Assembly: GCA_016708305.1 (NCBI GenBank)
Contig: JADJGB010000008.1
Location: forward strand, 1,674,001 to 1,738,000
From: Sphingobacteriales bacterium
GTDB taxonomy: Bacteria > Bacteroidota > Bacteroidia > Chitinophagales > Chitinophagaceae
Reading direction: 5' to 3'
DNA: 64,000 nt
Both the position numbers and the translations under genes were made by a program. The stretch's first letter is position 1, and the number at the start of each line of letters is the position of its first letter. Below the pieces are notes generated by a model that saw only the letters and a program-made list of their open reading frames with translations, had not been told where the DNA came from and ran no database searches. Of this stretch, positions 47,594-58,443 are shown piece after piece.

Positions 47594-48774
47594 CTACTTC
47601 CACTTAACCGTTGTAAAAACAATTTTGGAATAACCATCTTTTTCGTAAAGAACACCGATGGTATTCTTATTAATGTTTACAATGTCCGAATACGCTGATG
47701 CGTCATTTATTTTATCGTTACTGTAAATCAGAAAACGCTTTGTCCAGGTTTTGCCATCGTCTTTGCTTATTCTCAGTGTCAGATTATTCCGCTTATTGGT
47801 GTCTGCATCATTGCAAAATGCAAGTGTTTTCTTGCCAACGTTTAATATTGAGCCCTGGCAAACAGGGTCGGGGAGGTTTTTGTCAAAATATTGTTTGTAC
47901 CAGGTTTCACCTCCATCTTTACTCAGTGCAATATATCTTGCCTTTACATGCCCCTGTTGATTACGTAGGTTGAGCATCAGTCCGTTTCCGGAAAGCTGCG
48001 CCGCCATATTTTCGTTGCCTCCTTCAAGGTCAACAGTCTGGCTGATGTGGAAGGTTTTACCATGGTCATCGGTATAAAACCCGTGAGCGCGGTAATCTTT
48101 TCCGTTGGGCTGTGGATCACCGGCGGAGTGATTGGCAGCTACATATATTCTGCCTTATATTTTCCCAGGCAAATTGTAAAGGCATGACCGGGAGTATTGG
48201 CATAAGTGCGCCAGTCTTCCGAGAAATTGTAGGCCGGATTTACCGATGGTTGTTTGGGCCGGTGTACCTGAGTAGTTATGTTTACAGGGTCGCTCCAGGT
48301 TTCACCACCATCGGTTGATGTTTTGTACCATACTTCGCGCCATCCTTTTCCTTTTCTCACATCGTATTCATGATTATTTCCGGTATTGTAAAAAAGAAAT
48401 ACTCTTCCTTTTGGATAGGCCGGGTCGGTTAAGTCCACTACCGGCGCAGGATTACCTGCCTGAAGTGTATCGTAATCGGCTACAATTTGCACTTTACTCC
48501 AGGTTCGTCCGTTATCATTACTTGTTTTAACTACTATTTTTACATCTCCAAAATCGCCGGCATGATGCACTCTTCCTTCGGCAAAGGCCAATAATTTCCC
48601 ATTCGGCATAGAAACGATGGCCGGAATTCGAAAACTCTTATATCCTTCCTGACCGGAAACAAAAACGGGTACTTCATTCCCCTGAGCCGAGCTTATTTCG
48701 GATGCAAGCAAACCGAATGACAATAACAACAGGAGGGTAGCTCCTCTCTTCAATTTTGAAAAAATTTTAATCAT
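47594..48774 (-). CDS. nanH: Exo-alpha-sialidase, GH33 (one frameshift)
   Basis: About 393 residues. A signal peptide (LKRGATLLLLLSFGLLASEI) precedes the six-bladed propeller. The arginine-triad start SFRIPAIVSMPNGKLLAFAE (RIP motif) and five Asp-box-like repeats are visible: SNDNGRTWSKV, STDGGETWSDP, TDDHGKTFHI, SKDGGETWYKQ and SKDDGKTWTKR. The frame is lost near 48150, where one G restores GRIYVAANHSAGDPQPNG. Exported sialidase releases terminal sialic acid from glycoproteins. It sits between the transporter and epimerase genes in the same direction. Confidence 0.93.
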
Positions 48775-48802
48775 GATGAATTGATTTTATTTAATAAAAA
48801 TA

Positions 48803-50071
48803 TTATTCCATATTCTGAACCTTAGGCTTTAAGGTTGTAATTTGAACAATCAGCGCCAGCGCCACCACAGCAGCTAAAGCAGCAAAACCAAGTCCGAAAT
48901 TGCCTTCATCCTTAAACCTGCCTAAAACCTGAGTTACTGCCGCTCCTGCAAACACACCTACCATATTCATAAAACCATAAGCAGTGGCTCTGAGATTGGA
49001 TGGTACAAACTGGCAAAGGATAGGCATATTATTGGCATCAAACATTCCGTATCCTATTCCAAATAATACAGCCGAGCCTACCACTGTGATAAATGTTGTG
49101 CCAAATCCGAGTAAGATAAGAGACGGGATGGTTAAAGCCAATCCGATGGCTCCGGTATATACACGACCCCGAAGGTTTTTTTGAACCCAACTGTCACTGA
49201 GCGGCCCGCCAATTAATACAGCTCCTATAAATGACGAAACGGCTATTGTAATGGTTGAAAGCGGCCCCGCCTCCGACATGGGGATATTTAAACTATCAGC
49301 AAACAAGGTTGGCAACCAGTTTTTAGTAGCCCATCCCGGAAGACTGGGCGCTGCAAAATAGAATAATATAACCCAAAAGGCGATATTTGAAAACAACAGC
49401 GAAAGCCCTTTGAACAGCGGTATCTTATTGGAAGACGATAAACCTTTCAGGTTATTTGCAAGCGCCGGTTCGGGCTTTTTATCTCTAAGAAAAAAGGAAA
49501 GCACCACCGCATAAACCATACCAATAATTCCAAACCAGTGAAAGGCAGTATGCCAGCTATAAGCCTCGGCTACCGTAGCGCCAAACCCTCCCAAAGCCTG
49601 GCCGGTGTATAACCCCGTCATGTGAATGGCAATGGCCAGCGAGCGCGTTTTTCCGGTATGATAATCGGCAATCATTGAAAGCCCCGCAGGAATATACAAT
49701 GCCTCACTCACGCCCATCAATGCCCTCAGCCAAACCAGCGTTTTATAGTCATTCGTAATGCCCATAGCATAGGTTACTGCGCTCCAAACCAACAGACTGC
49801 CCACTATTAACCATTTTCTGTTAACACGGTCGGCGATGGTGCCTGCAATCGGACTCATAAAACCATAGATATACAAAAAAATGGCCATTAAAAAACCAAA
49901 GGCTTCGGCGCTTTTCAGTTCGGCTATATCCATCTGCATCGAATCGCGCATAGTACTCAGCATTTGCCTGTCCATGTAGTTGAGCAAAGCTACTATCCAT
50001 AAAAGACCAACGACTACCCAGGGATAAATTTTGGAATTTTGATTTTTTATGTCTGTTGTTTCGTTTAACAT
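48803..50071 (-). CDS. MFS transporter, probably sialic acid (NanT-like)
   Basis: A 422-residue major facilitator with 12 predicted helices. The first helix region is YPWVVVGLLWIVALLNYMDR and the signature loop after helix 2 is GTIADRVNRKWLIVG. The position between the sialidase and NanM genes matches the NanT-type carriers of Bacteroides and Tannerella nan operons. The substrate is inferred from context; sequence alone says organic anion or sugar acid. Confidence 0.85.
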   Translation of the reverse strand: MLNETTDIKNQNSKIYPWVVVGLLWIVALLNYMDRQMLSTMRDSMQMDIAELKSAEAFGFLMAIFLYIYGFMSPIAGTIADRVNRKWLIVGSLLVWSAVTYAMGITNDYKTLVWLRALMGVSEALYIPAGLSMIADYHTGKTRSLAIAIHMTGLYTGQALGGFGATVAEAYSWHTAFHWFGIIGMVYAVVLSFFLRDKKPEPALANNLKGLSSSNKIPLFKGLSLLFSNIAFWVILFYFAAPSLPGWATKNWLPTLFADSLNIPMSEAGPLSTITIAVSSFIGAVLIGGPLSDSWVQKNLRGRVYTGAIGLALTIPSLILLGFGTTFITVVGSAVLFGIGYGMFDANNMPILCQFVPSNLRATAYGFMNMVGVFAGAAVTQVLGRFKDEGNFGLGFAALAAVVALALIVQITTLKPKVQNME

Positions 50072-50172
50072 GAGTTATTATTTTATTGTTACCGGCTTTA
50101 GAATATATGGCATCTTCGTTGCTACGCTCAGTTTGACGACTGTGCTTATGGCATCAGTTTTTTATCAATTTT

Positions 50173-51332
50173 TCAATTCTTCCTTTTCGATTTTACTTTC
50201 CCGATTATGATTTTTGGGCTTCTCACTCCGGGTCTTATTTCACCGCTCGAAATCACTAAGTCGTCATCCCACTTTGTGGCGGCCGTTGTTACCTGGGCTG
50301 CCACCGGCAAATTACCGATTTTAGTCCATCTGTTTGTTTTTATATCATACAGCAACACATCGGTACTAAAACCCTGATGGTGCATCACCAATTCGTTCTT
50401 TTCTTTGGTTAGTTTTGCTTTTTCTTCGTCTGTTGAAGCCTTTGCTATCAGCGATAAAAATGTTTCTATCTGATGAAAAACATCTCCCTTGTCGCCGCCT
50501 GCCAGAATAATTTGCTTTTTACCCACCGCAAATGCTGCAGAAGCTGTAAAAGGGGTTGTTTTTTCTCCGTCTGAAATATTTGCCAGGCTACTCCATTTTT
50601 GTGTTTTGAAATCGTACACAAAATTAGTATTGTGCAAATCACTGATGCCTGAAGCCGTTTTTGTTCTTCCACCAATCAGATATAATTTTTTGTTTTGAAA
50701 AACTGCCATCCCGTTTGCCAATGCTATGGGGGCATCAGGCAATTGTTTCCAGGTCGGCTTTTTATCATCCAGGTCAATGTAAAAACATTTTGCCGATGAG
50801 TTTTTTGCCTCATCACCGCAGAGAACATAAACGGTGTTGCCGTTGGCTGCAACAGCAGGAGTTGTAACGCTTACAGGCAAATCCGGCAGTGATTTAAACT
50901 CCGGTTTTTCTTTTTTTGTATTCCAACTGAGCAAATAGGCTTTTGCCGATATTCCATTTTCATTATCGCCGCCTACATATACAATTCCTTTTTCGGTAGT
51001 GGCAGCACCTGAATAGGCAATAGGCTCCGGAAGTCTGTCCTCAATTCCTTTTAACCATTGGTATTTGATTTTATTTCTTTCCAGCACATATATTTTGTCG
51101 GAATAATGTTTTTTCCACCCTGCCAGGGCAATTCGTCGGGGAAGTTGGCCCCGCCTGCCACAATTAATTTGTTATTGCTGATACCACTGATCATTCCTGC
51201 AAAACCAATGGATGGTTTGTCTCCATTCATGATGTTGGTTGCCACATTCCATTGTACTGATGGCTGTGCAATTACGTCACTTTTCATAATAAGCATTGTT
51301 AAAACAGATAAGTAAATAATTTTTTGAAGCAT
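50173..51332 (-). CDS. nanM: N-acetylneuraminate epimerase, kelch-type (one frameshift)
   Basis: About 385 residues forming a kelch propeller. A signal peptide (MLQKIIYLSVLTMLIMKSDV) precedes the repeats: SNNKLIVAGGANFPDELPWQ, NKKLYLIGGRTKT and KKQIILAGGDKGDVFHQ. The GGANFPD wording is characteristic of NanM/mutarotase-type kelch proteins. NanM speeds interconversion of the alpha and beta anomers of sialic acid in the periplasm. The frame is repaired by one A in the run near 51107-51112, giving KHYSDKIYVLERNKIKYQWL. Confidence 0.9.
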
Positions 51333-51376
51333 AATGGAAACAATTCGTAAATGTATTAAAAATTTCCGTATTTATT

Positions 51377-51413
51377 AAACAAACAGCCCCCAGAAGGAGA
51401 CTGTTTTGTTTGA
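51377..51413 (-). terminator. Hairpin between nanA and nanM
   Basis: AAACAAACAG pairs with CTGTTTTGTTT with one bulge, about 125 bases after the nanA stop. Flanking A/T runs suggest a partial terminator within the operon. Confidence 0.4.
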
Positions 51414-51538
51414 CTCTGCGATTGCCTTATTAAGTCTAAGACAAAACTTTTAAAAAAATACATTTCCATTTTTATTTTAATCGAAAAATGAGTAAGACAA
51501 TTAAGAAGATTATTGTAGTCAATCTCCTTGGCCACTAC

Positions 51539-52458
51539 TTATTTCGACCGGAAAGATTCGAATCCTAAAGCCTCCACATCTTTTTTAAAACTTTCAAATT
51601 GTTCGGCGCTCATATTAGTAACCGGCAAGCGGAAACCCCCGCAATCCAAACCTACTAATTTCATATAGGCTTTTCCGGTAGCTATGCCGCCATACTTACC
51701 TAATAAGCGAATCATGTCAATTGACTTCTGCTGGATATCGCGTGCTTTTATTAAGTCGCCGTTTTTGAAAGCATCGTGCATTTCGTAGTATAGTGGCGCT
51801 GCATAATTAAAGGTACTGCCTACAGCGCCAAAACTGCCTAACACCAATGCCGACAGCATGTTTTCATCTCTTCCCCACAGCATGTCATAACGACCATTGT
51901 CAATATACATACAGGAGAGAAAGTCCATGAAATCTTCGTGAGTGTATTTTATACCTGCAAAGTTTGGAATAGAGCCGTTGACAGCGTTCAGTAAATCGTA
52001 AATACTGATATTGCAACCTGTAAGTACAGGAATGTGATAATAATAAAAAGCAGTATTGGGAGCTGCGGCAGCAATCTGCCTGCAGCAATCGGCCAGTGCA
52101 TTGGCCGAAGCAGGTTTAAAATAAAACGGAGCCGTAAAAGCAATACCAAACAATCCGATGGCTTCGGAATGTTGGGCAAATTCAATTGCATCTTTAACCG
52201 ATGTTCCTCCAACCAGATTGATTACTTTAAAGTCCTGATCACCCTTGGTAGCTTCTGCCCAGGCTTCGGCCACTAATTTTTTTCTTCTTTGGTTTGCGAA
52301 ACACCTTCTCCTGTAGAACCATTAATGAAAGCGCCGATTACCTTATTTCTTTTAAGAAATTGATAATACTCGGGTATCAGCGCCGTGTTTAAATTGCCGT
52401 CAGCATCCATTGGTGTAAATGGCGCTGCAATAAGGCCGGTGAGTTTGGGAAATGTCAT
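51539..52458 (-). CDS. nanA: N-acetylneuraminate lyase (one frameshift)
   Basis: About 306 residues, DHDPS/NAL superfamily TIM barrel that splits Neu5Ac into ManNAc and pyruvate. The phosphate-loop-like motif is FINGSTGEGVS (residues about 45-55). The catalytic Tyr is in AFYYYHIPVLTG and the Schiff-base Lys in FAGIKYTHEDF. The frame breaks in an A run near 52277-52283; one A restores TKEEKKLVAEAWAEA. It is the first enzyme gene after the SusCD pair and before nanM. Confidence 0.93.
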
Positions 52459-52515
52459 TATGTATATTATTGATTATCAAAGATAAAACAAATTGCTAAA
52501 TGAGGTTTTTTATAA

Positions 52516-54117
52516 TCATGCAGAAGGATTGATGAATCCTCCTGCATGATATTTTGGACCTATATTATGGTTTTGATGTTTGATAACTTGAGTCTGGTCA
52601 ACAAGCGGGTCGTTTGTCCAAATACCGGTTTCAATAGGCCACAGAACTTTATATGCATCTGTAGCTTTGTTCAGTACGCCATAAGGGTGGCTTGCTGATT
52701 TGAATACAAGCGGATCGCTTCCAAACTTCATCCTTCTGATATCATACCACCTTTTTCCCTCATAAACAAATTCTTTCATTCTTTCTTCGAAGATTTTGAT
52801 TTCATTCTGATCTTTGGAACCGTTTACAAACGGAGTAGGGTCTGCATTAGCGAAGGCTCTGTCGCGTATTGCTTTGATATATTGACCAGGATCTCCTCCT
52901 TCGGCATTTGTAATTTCGGCCAGCATCAGCAGGCGATCTGCTTCTCTATAAACCGGCCAGTCATTAGTAAAATATCTTTTATTCGAGTTGATTTCTCCTA
53001 AGAATTTTACCAATACTGTATTTCTGGCAGTTACCACTTTAGGATTTTTGGTAATATCCACTCTGTAAAAATCATAAAATGTAGCATTCCTTCTTTTGTC
53101 TAATACATCATAGGATTTAAACAAATCAAAACTGTATCTGTAACGTTGTATAATTTGCTGGCTGTTGGGTGCGCCAATATTAAGCGGATCAACCAACAAG
53201 GCGCCACTTGCCAATGAATCGGCATAGTACAAATTACTAAAATTAGGCAGATCATAAGTAAAAGTACTTACACCTGGCATTTCTGCTTCATTTACCTGGT
53301 ATCTGATGGCAAAAATAATTTCACTGTTCCCTTTTGTAGAAAAAGTATTTGCAAAATTAGATTGCAGACTGTAGCCTGAAACTGCATTTAAAGCGCTTTT
53401 AGCTTCTGCCAAATCTGCAGTATTGCCATATACTTTTGCTGACCACAGAAATATTTCACCTTTCAACATTCTTGCTGCATTCGGGCTCCACTGAGCTTTA
53501 TCGGTAGAAGCCTGTGAACCAAAATATTCCAGCGATTTATTGACATCAGCTTTTACCTGAGCAAGTACTTCTGCTTCTGTTGACCGTGCTAATCTTAATT
53601 TCACCTGATCTGGTTTATCCAGCGCTACATCAGGCGTTAAACGAAGTGGAACACCGCCATAAGTCCTAAGCAGATGAAAGTAATAGTAAGCCCTCATGGC
53701 ATAAGCCTGGCCAAGCATAAAATTCTTTTTTGCATCTGGAATAAAGGTAATTGGTTCGGTTTTTGCAATAAACAGGTTGATTTGCAAAATTGGGTTGTAA
53801 AAACCTCCCCAGCTACCCACGCCTGTTGACGTTTCTGAAAGGTTTTGTTGAATTATGGGTAATTCATTTAATGAAACGGGGAAAATAGCCTGATCGGAAA
53901 AACCGCCCCCACGCATTTCACCTAATCTTAAAAATTGAAACTGGTTATTTCTGAATTGGGTATGCATCCCCACCATAAATGTACTAACCTGTGCTTCGTT
54001 TTTCCAATAATTGGCCTCTCCAAAATAGTCTTCCGGCCCAAGGTCTAATATTTTTTTGCAGGAAGAAAAGCCTATCAGGATAAGCATCACTCCAATTAAT
54101 ATTTTATATGTTTTCAT
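52516..54117 (-). CDS. SusD/RagB-family surface glycan-binding lipoprotein
   Basis: A 533-residue lipoprotein (LILIGFSSCKKILDLG, Cys at about 20). The TPR-rich SusD fold is visible in QAYAMRAYYYFHLLRTYGGV, then AARMLKGEIFLWSAKVYG and IKIFEERMKEFVYEGKRWYD. The last motif, EF-x-x-E-G-x-R-W-x-D, is diagnostic. It lies 28 bases after the SusC gene and together they form the outer-membrane glycan import pair. The ligand is probably sialic acid or sialylated sugars, by context. Confidence 0.95.
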   Translation of the reverse strand: MKTYKILIGVMLILIGFSSCKKILDLGPEDYFGEANYWKNEAQVSTFMVGMHTQFRNNQFQFLRLGEMRGGGFSDQAIFPVSLNELPIIQQNLSETSTGVGSWGGFYNPILQINLFIAKTEPITFIPDAKKNFMLGQAYAMRAYYYFHLLRTYGGVPLRLTPDVALDKPDQVKLRLARSTEAEVLAQVKADVNKSLEYFGSQASTDKAQWSPNAARMLKGEIFLWSAKVYGNTADLAEAKSALNAVSGYSLQSNFANTFSTKGNSEIIFAIRYQVNEAEMPGVSTFTYDLPNFSNLYYADSLASGALLVDPLNIGAPNSQQIIQRYRYSFDLFKSYDVLDKRRNATFYDFYRVDITKNPKVVTARNTVLVKFLGEINSNKRYFTNDWPVYREADRLLMLAEITNAEGGDPGQYIKAIRDRAFANADPTPFVNGSKDQNEIKIFEERMKEFVYEGKRWYDIRRMKFGSDPLVFKSASHPYGVLNKATDAYKVLWPIETGIWTNDPLVDQTQVIKHQNHNIGPKYHAGGFINPSA

Positions 54118-54145
54118 TATTATAACTTTTTAAATTAATCTTTTA

Positions 54146-57100
54146 TTAGAAAGTAATATTAGCTCCAAAAATGAGGGTTGTAGGAATAGTATAGGCGCTA
54201 TTCTGGAAACCTGTTCTTTCAGGAAGCTCTAAGAGTTTGTTGGAAAGATATCCCAAATTCTGCCCTGAAACCGAAAGCGTTAATCCGCTCATTCTTGCTT
54301 TATTACTAATTTTTGCCGGAACCGTATAACTTAATGTTACTTCTCTGAAAGCCAGATAATTTGAATTTACATAAAACATATTATTTGGCCTGTCGAAGTT
54401 CTTCATGTTCAATTGGTCGGCCCATACAAAACGTGGATATTTTGCATTTGGGTTTTCGGGTGTCCATGTTTCTTTTACGATGTCCTGAACATTAAACTCT
54501 CCCTGCATGTAACCTAAAGACCACACCTGCTGACGATCCATCTGGGTATGTCCCAATGCAAAGTCCATTCTTGCAAACAGGCTTAATCCTTTGTAAGATA
54601 TAGTGGTATTGAAACCACCTGTCCATCTTGGTAAAGTTCTACCCATGCTGGTCATATCGCGGTAGTCAATAGTATCATTTTTATCAATGTCTTTCCACAT
54701 TACGTCACCCAATTGAGTGGCAATGTAGCCTGAAAGCCCTTTTTCGGTAATTAATTTTTGACTGGCAACTTTTTTTCCTGCTGCACCACCAATAGCCTGA
54801 GCTTCGCCTGCGGTAATATCAATTTTATTATACTTTGCCAAATCATCTGCATTTCTGATAATTCCCTCAGCTACATAACCATAGATAGCTCCCCATTCCT
54901 GACCTTCCTGAAAACCTCCAACCCAAATAATGGTTCCGGTTTTAGGGTCATAAATGCGTTGTCCACCTTGCCTGTTTCTTTCGTTTCCGTTAAATGGCAA
55001 CTTCAGCACCAAGTTTTTGTTCCAGGCGGCATTTGCACTCAGGCTCCATTGAAAATCTGTTTTTTGAACAATTTTGCCGGTTACATCCAGTTCAACACCT
55101 CTGTTTCTCATGCTACCATTGTTAGTACGAGTACTGCCGAAACCTGATGAAGTTGGAAGGTTAATATTAGCCAGTTTGTCGTCTGTAATTCTGTTATAAT
55201 AAGCTAATGAGGCGTAAATACGATTGTTCAAAAATCCCATATCGGCGCCTACTTCCACAGTATTGGTTTTTTCCCACACTAATGTTGGGTTCGAAAGGGT
55301 TGATAACAAAATTCCCGGTAGCCCATTATAGGCAGTTTGCCCCGAGTAAGCGCCTTGTACTTCGTAAAGTCCGATTGCATTGGATGTTCCGATACCAATG
55401 TTACCGTTTTTACCCCAGCTGGCTCTTAATTTCAGATAGTTCATCCAATCGCTCACAGAACTGAAGAATTTTTCTCTGCTGGCTACCCAACCCAAAGAAA
55501 CAGCAGGGAATATACCATATCTGGTTTCAGGACTTAATCTTGAAACACCATCACGACGAACACTGAATGAAGCGATGTATTTATCGTCATAGTCATAGTT
55601 TATACGACCGAATTGAGAGAGAATTCGCTCACGTGCGTGCCATGAATCTGTACCTCTTGTTTGAGTAACAGTATTGTTTAAGGTTAACCCTAAATCCATA
55701 AAATCATCTGTAGGAGCTTGTCCGCCACTTGCTGAAAGTCCTTTATTATAAGCGTCATAAAACTCACCACCCACCATTGCATTAAAAGTGTGTAGCCCTA
55801 TTTCCTTATTGTAGTTTAACACAGCATTGTAGGTTTGATAAATAGTTCGGTCAAAACTGGCGCTACTGCTTCTATCCCTGTTCCATCCTGCATTAGGGTT
55901 GGTGTAACTGAGCATATTGTTACGAAAATCTTTGTTAAATGCCTCATTATGGCCTTCAGCATAATACAAGATACCATTAAGCCTCAAATTCAATTCTTTT
56001 AATAGTTTAATGGTGAAGGCCTGATTCATTGTAAATTTATCGGTTTGATTTTTGCGGATATATTTACCAATGTTAACCAATGGGTTACCATCGCTTGCAT
56101 CCCTACCCAAAATCCAGTCGCCTGTTACCGGGCTTTTGTCTCTAAGTGTTGGAGGTGCAGAGATCATACGTCCCCAGTAGTTATCCTCACCATTTTGTAA
56201 TGATTGGTCTTTCCAGTTTGCAACTGTAAAATTGAAACCAGACTCTGAAGTTAACCAGGGCTTGATATTATAATCGCCATTAAATGTAAAGTTTAATCTG
56301 CGGTAGAAGGTTTCTAATGGCAAACCATCTTCATTGTAATAACCCAGATTAGAGAAATAATGTCCTTTGTCATTACCGCCGCTCATTCCTAAGTTGTAAT
56401 CCTGAGTAAGTGATGTTTTTTTAAAGGCATGATCTCCATAATTGAAATCCTGATAGATCAAATCATAGTAAGTTCCATTAGGATCCCAGTTTCCTGCCGC
56501 ATTGGTGGGTACTGCATCTTTCATGGTTTTCCAACCTTGATCCAACAAAAACTTGTTATCATCAGTCAATCTCATGGTACTCCATCTGGCACGGGTATCA
56601 TAGTTACCATCTAATATGGCTTTTGTGGCGGGATCAAAATATAAGTTACCGGTACCTCGTGGGCCCACACCGCTTAACGCTGTATTAGCAGTAGTTCCGT
56701 TTTTAATAGCCTCTAACAAACCCAGTCTTGACCATTTAAGATAATCACCGGCATTTAGGTAATGGTAGGGTATATTCAGGTAGTTAATACCGGTTTTTGC
56801 CTTTACGCTTAAAGAGGAAGAACCTGTTTTCCCTTTTTTAGAAGTAATAAGAATTACACCATTACTGGCTCTTGCGCCATAAATTGCTGTAGCAGAAGCA
56901 TCTTTCAGTACCTCCATACTTCCAATTTCTTCGGGATTGATGTCGCTAAGTGAACTTCTTACCCGTCCGTCAATTAAAATTAAAGGACTTCCGGTACCAT
57001 CAAAGTTAGTACCACCTCTTAAAATTATTGAAGGTAATGAACCCGGCCGGCCGGTACCTGTTGCTACACGCACACCGGGTATTGTACCCGCCAAAGCCTG

Positions 57101-57530
57101 TGCGGGGTTGGAGCGCATACCCGATTCCAGTATCTTGTTATCTAACTTTGATACCGAACCGGTAAGTTTAGACCTCTTTTGTGTACCATAACCAATCACT
57201 ACCACCTCGTCTAATTTGGAAGTAGCCGCAGTACTCAAAGTTACCACAATGTTATCCTGATTACCTACAGTAACAGTTTTTGTGGTATAACCGGCGTAGG
57301 AAATCTCCAGCACATCGGTTGGTGATGCTGAAATTGTGAACTCTCCCACATCGTTTGTGGTTGTCGTAGCAGTTTTACCTTTTACTGCCACTGTAGCGCC
57401 TTGAAGCGCGCTCCCGAACTTTCATCCAATACCATACCGGTTATGGTTTTGGTTTGAGACAGGCCGTTGTGTAAATAAGGAAGCCAAGAAGGAAAAGCCC
57501 CCATTTTAATAAAGCAGATCGCATAGACAT
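54146..57530 (-). CDS. SusC/RagA-family TonB-linked outer-membrane transporter (two frameshifts at the start)
   Basis: About 1127 residues. The signal is MSMRSALLKWGLFLLGFLI. A CarboxypepD_reg-like domain follows (TKTITGMVLDESSGA, then LQGATVAVKGKTATTTTNDV). The TonB box and plug are LDEVVVIGYGTQKRSKLTGS, then SLPSIILRGGTNFDG and DINPEEIGSMEVLKDASATA with YGARASNGVILITSKKGK. The barrel ends LIFGANITF. Frames change near 57465 and 57410, each by one base. Start chosen at 57530. It is the first gene of the sialic-acid operon. The promoter and operator lie just upstream. Confidence 0.93.
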
Positions 57531-57549
57531 TTGATTTTTATTTAAAATA

Positions 57550-57564
57550 TTATGTATAACATAA
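57550..57564. promoter_or_regulatory. Inverted repeat, probable GntR-type operator 1
   Basis: TTATGT-ATA-ACATAA, perfect 6-base arms. It lies directly next to the -7 box of the susC promoter on its downstream side, so a bound repressor would block initiation. Confidence 0.65.
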
Positions 57565-57596
57565 CAAAGATAGGGAGCCGTAACGTTATTTCCAAA
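57565..57596 (-). promoter_or_regulatory. Promoter of the susC (nan) operon
   Basis: On the minus strand TTTG (57593-57596), a 20-base spacer and TATCTTTG (57565-57572) match the Bacteroidota consensus exactly. It lies 35 bases upstream of the SusC start. Confidence 0.8.
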
Positions 57597-57628
57597 TTTT
57601 TTTTAACTTTTTTTTTAAGAAAGAAAAA

Positions 57629-57647
57629 ACATAATACCATGTTATGT
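57629..57647. promoter_or_regulatory. Inverted repeat, probable GntR-type operator 2
   Basis: ACATAA-N7-TTATGT with the same 6-base arms as operator 1 in the opposite order. It overlaps the region where the -33 element of the regulator gene would fall. A further half-site ACATAA is at 57679-57684. Confidence 0.6.
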
Positions 57648-57659
57648 GGTTTTCATGAT

Positions 57660-57667
57660 TACTTTTG
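57660..57667 (+). promoter_or_regulatory. Probable -7 box of the GntR regulator gene
   Basis: TACTTTTG matches TAnnTTTG, 30 bases before the regulator start. No clear -33 TTG is seen. Confidence 0.5.
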
Positions 57668-57697
57668 CAATAGGTAGTACATAATATTAGTATTGAA

Positions 57698-58396
57698 ATG
57701 AATGAGAAGTATTTTAAAACGATTGATAATCAAACGCTTGTTGATAGAGTAGAGGCAAACCTGGTTGATTTACTCAACCAACGAAAACTAAAGGTAGGTG
57801 ATTCCATTCCCAAAGAACTGGAGCTTACCGAGTTGTTGGGAGTGAGTCGTACTGTTGTAAGGGAGGCGCTTCTAAGACTGAGAATGATGGGATTGATAGA
57901 ATCAAAGAAGAAAAAGGGCGCAGTAATAACCAGTCCTGATTTGTTTAATAACCTTTCAAAAAGTATGAATCCCTATATTTTGAGTGATGATACTTTGAAG
58001 GAAATATTTGAGTTAAGGTTGGTTTTGGAAATTGGAATGGCCGATTTGCTTTTTAGACGGGTAACGCCGGAGGATATTGCTACTTTAAAACAAATAGTGC
58101 AGGAAGAGCCTGATGCTTCCAAAGGTTTGATGTTTCATGCAGAACATGAAAAGGCCTTTCACGGAAAATTATATGAAATAACAGGAAACCAAACGCTGAT
58201 GAAGTTTCAAAAAATGCTTTTACCGGTTTTTGGCCATGTGGAAAGAAGTTCAATAGTAAAAAAACGAGAAAACAACGGTCTTTATGCTTCGCACAAAGAT
58301 CTGGTGAATGTGTTGGAACATGGCACTCCACAGCAATTCAGAGAAACCATGCGCGCTCATTTAGATTCTCAGTTTAATCGTATCATTGAAGATTAA
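57698..58396 (+). CDS. GntR/FadR-family transcriptional regulator of the sialic-acid locus
   Basis: A 232-residue regulator. A winged helix-turn-helix fills residues about 10-78 (LKVGDSIPKELELTELLGVS, then RTVVREALLRLRMMGLIESK). An FCD effector domain follows to the end (EIFELRLVLEIGMADLLFRR, HAEHEKAFHGKLYEITGN, HKDLVNVLEHGTPQQFRETM with the metal-binding His and Asp/Glu residues). It is divergent from the SusCD operon over an intergenic region of 167 bases carrying two inverted repeats. Several nan clusters use regulators of this class (NanR) that respond to Neu5Ac; that is the natural guess here. Confidence 0.88.
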   Translation: MNEKYFKTIDNQTLVDRVEANLVDLLNQRKLKVGDSIPKELELTELLGVSRTVVREALLRLRMMGLIESKKKKGAVITSPDLFNNLSKSMNPYILSDDTLKEIFELRLVLEIGMADLLFRRVTPEDIATLKQIVQEEPDASKGLMFHAEHEKAFHGKLYEITGNQTLMKFQKMLLPVFGHVERSSIVKKRENNGLYASHKDLVNVLEHGTPQQFRETMRAHLDSQFNRIIED

Positions 58397-58443
58397 AAAA
58401 GGAAGGGGTTATCTTTTTCTGAAAAATAGTGAAAGTGAAAAGT

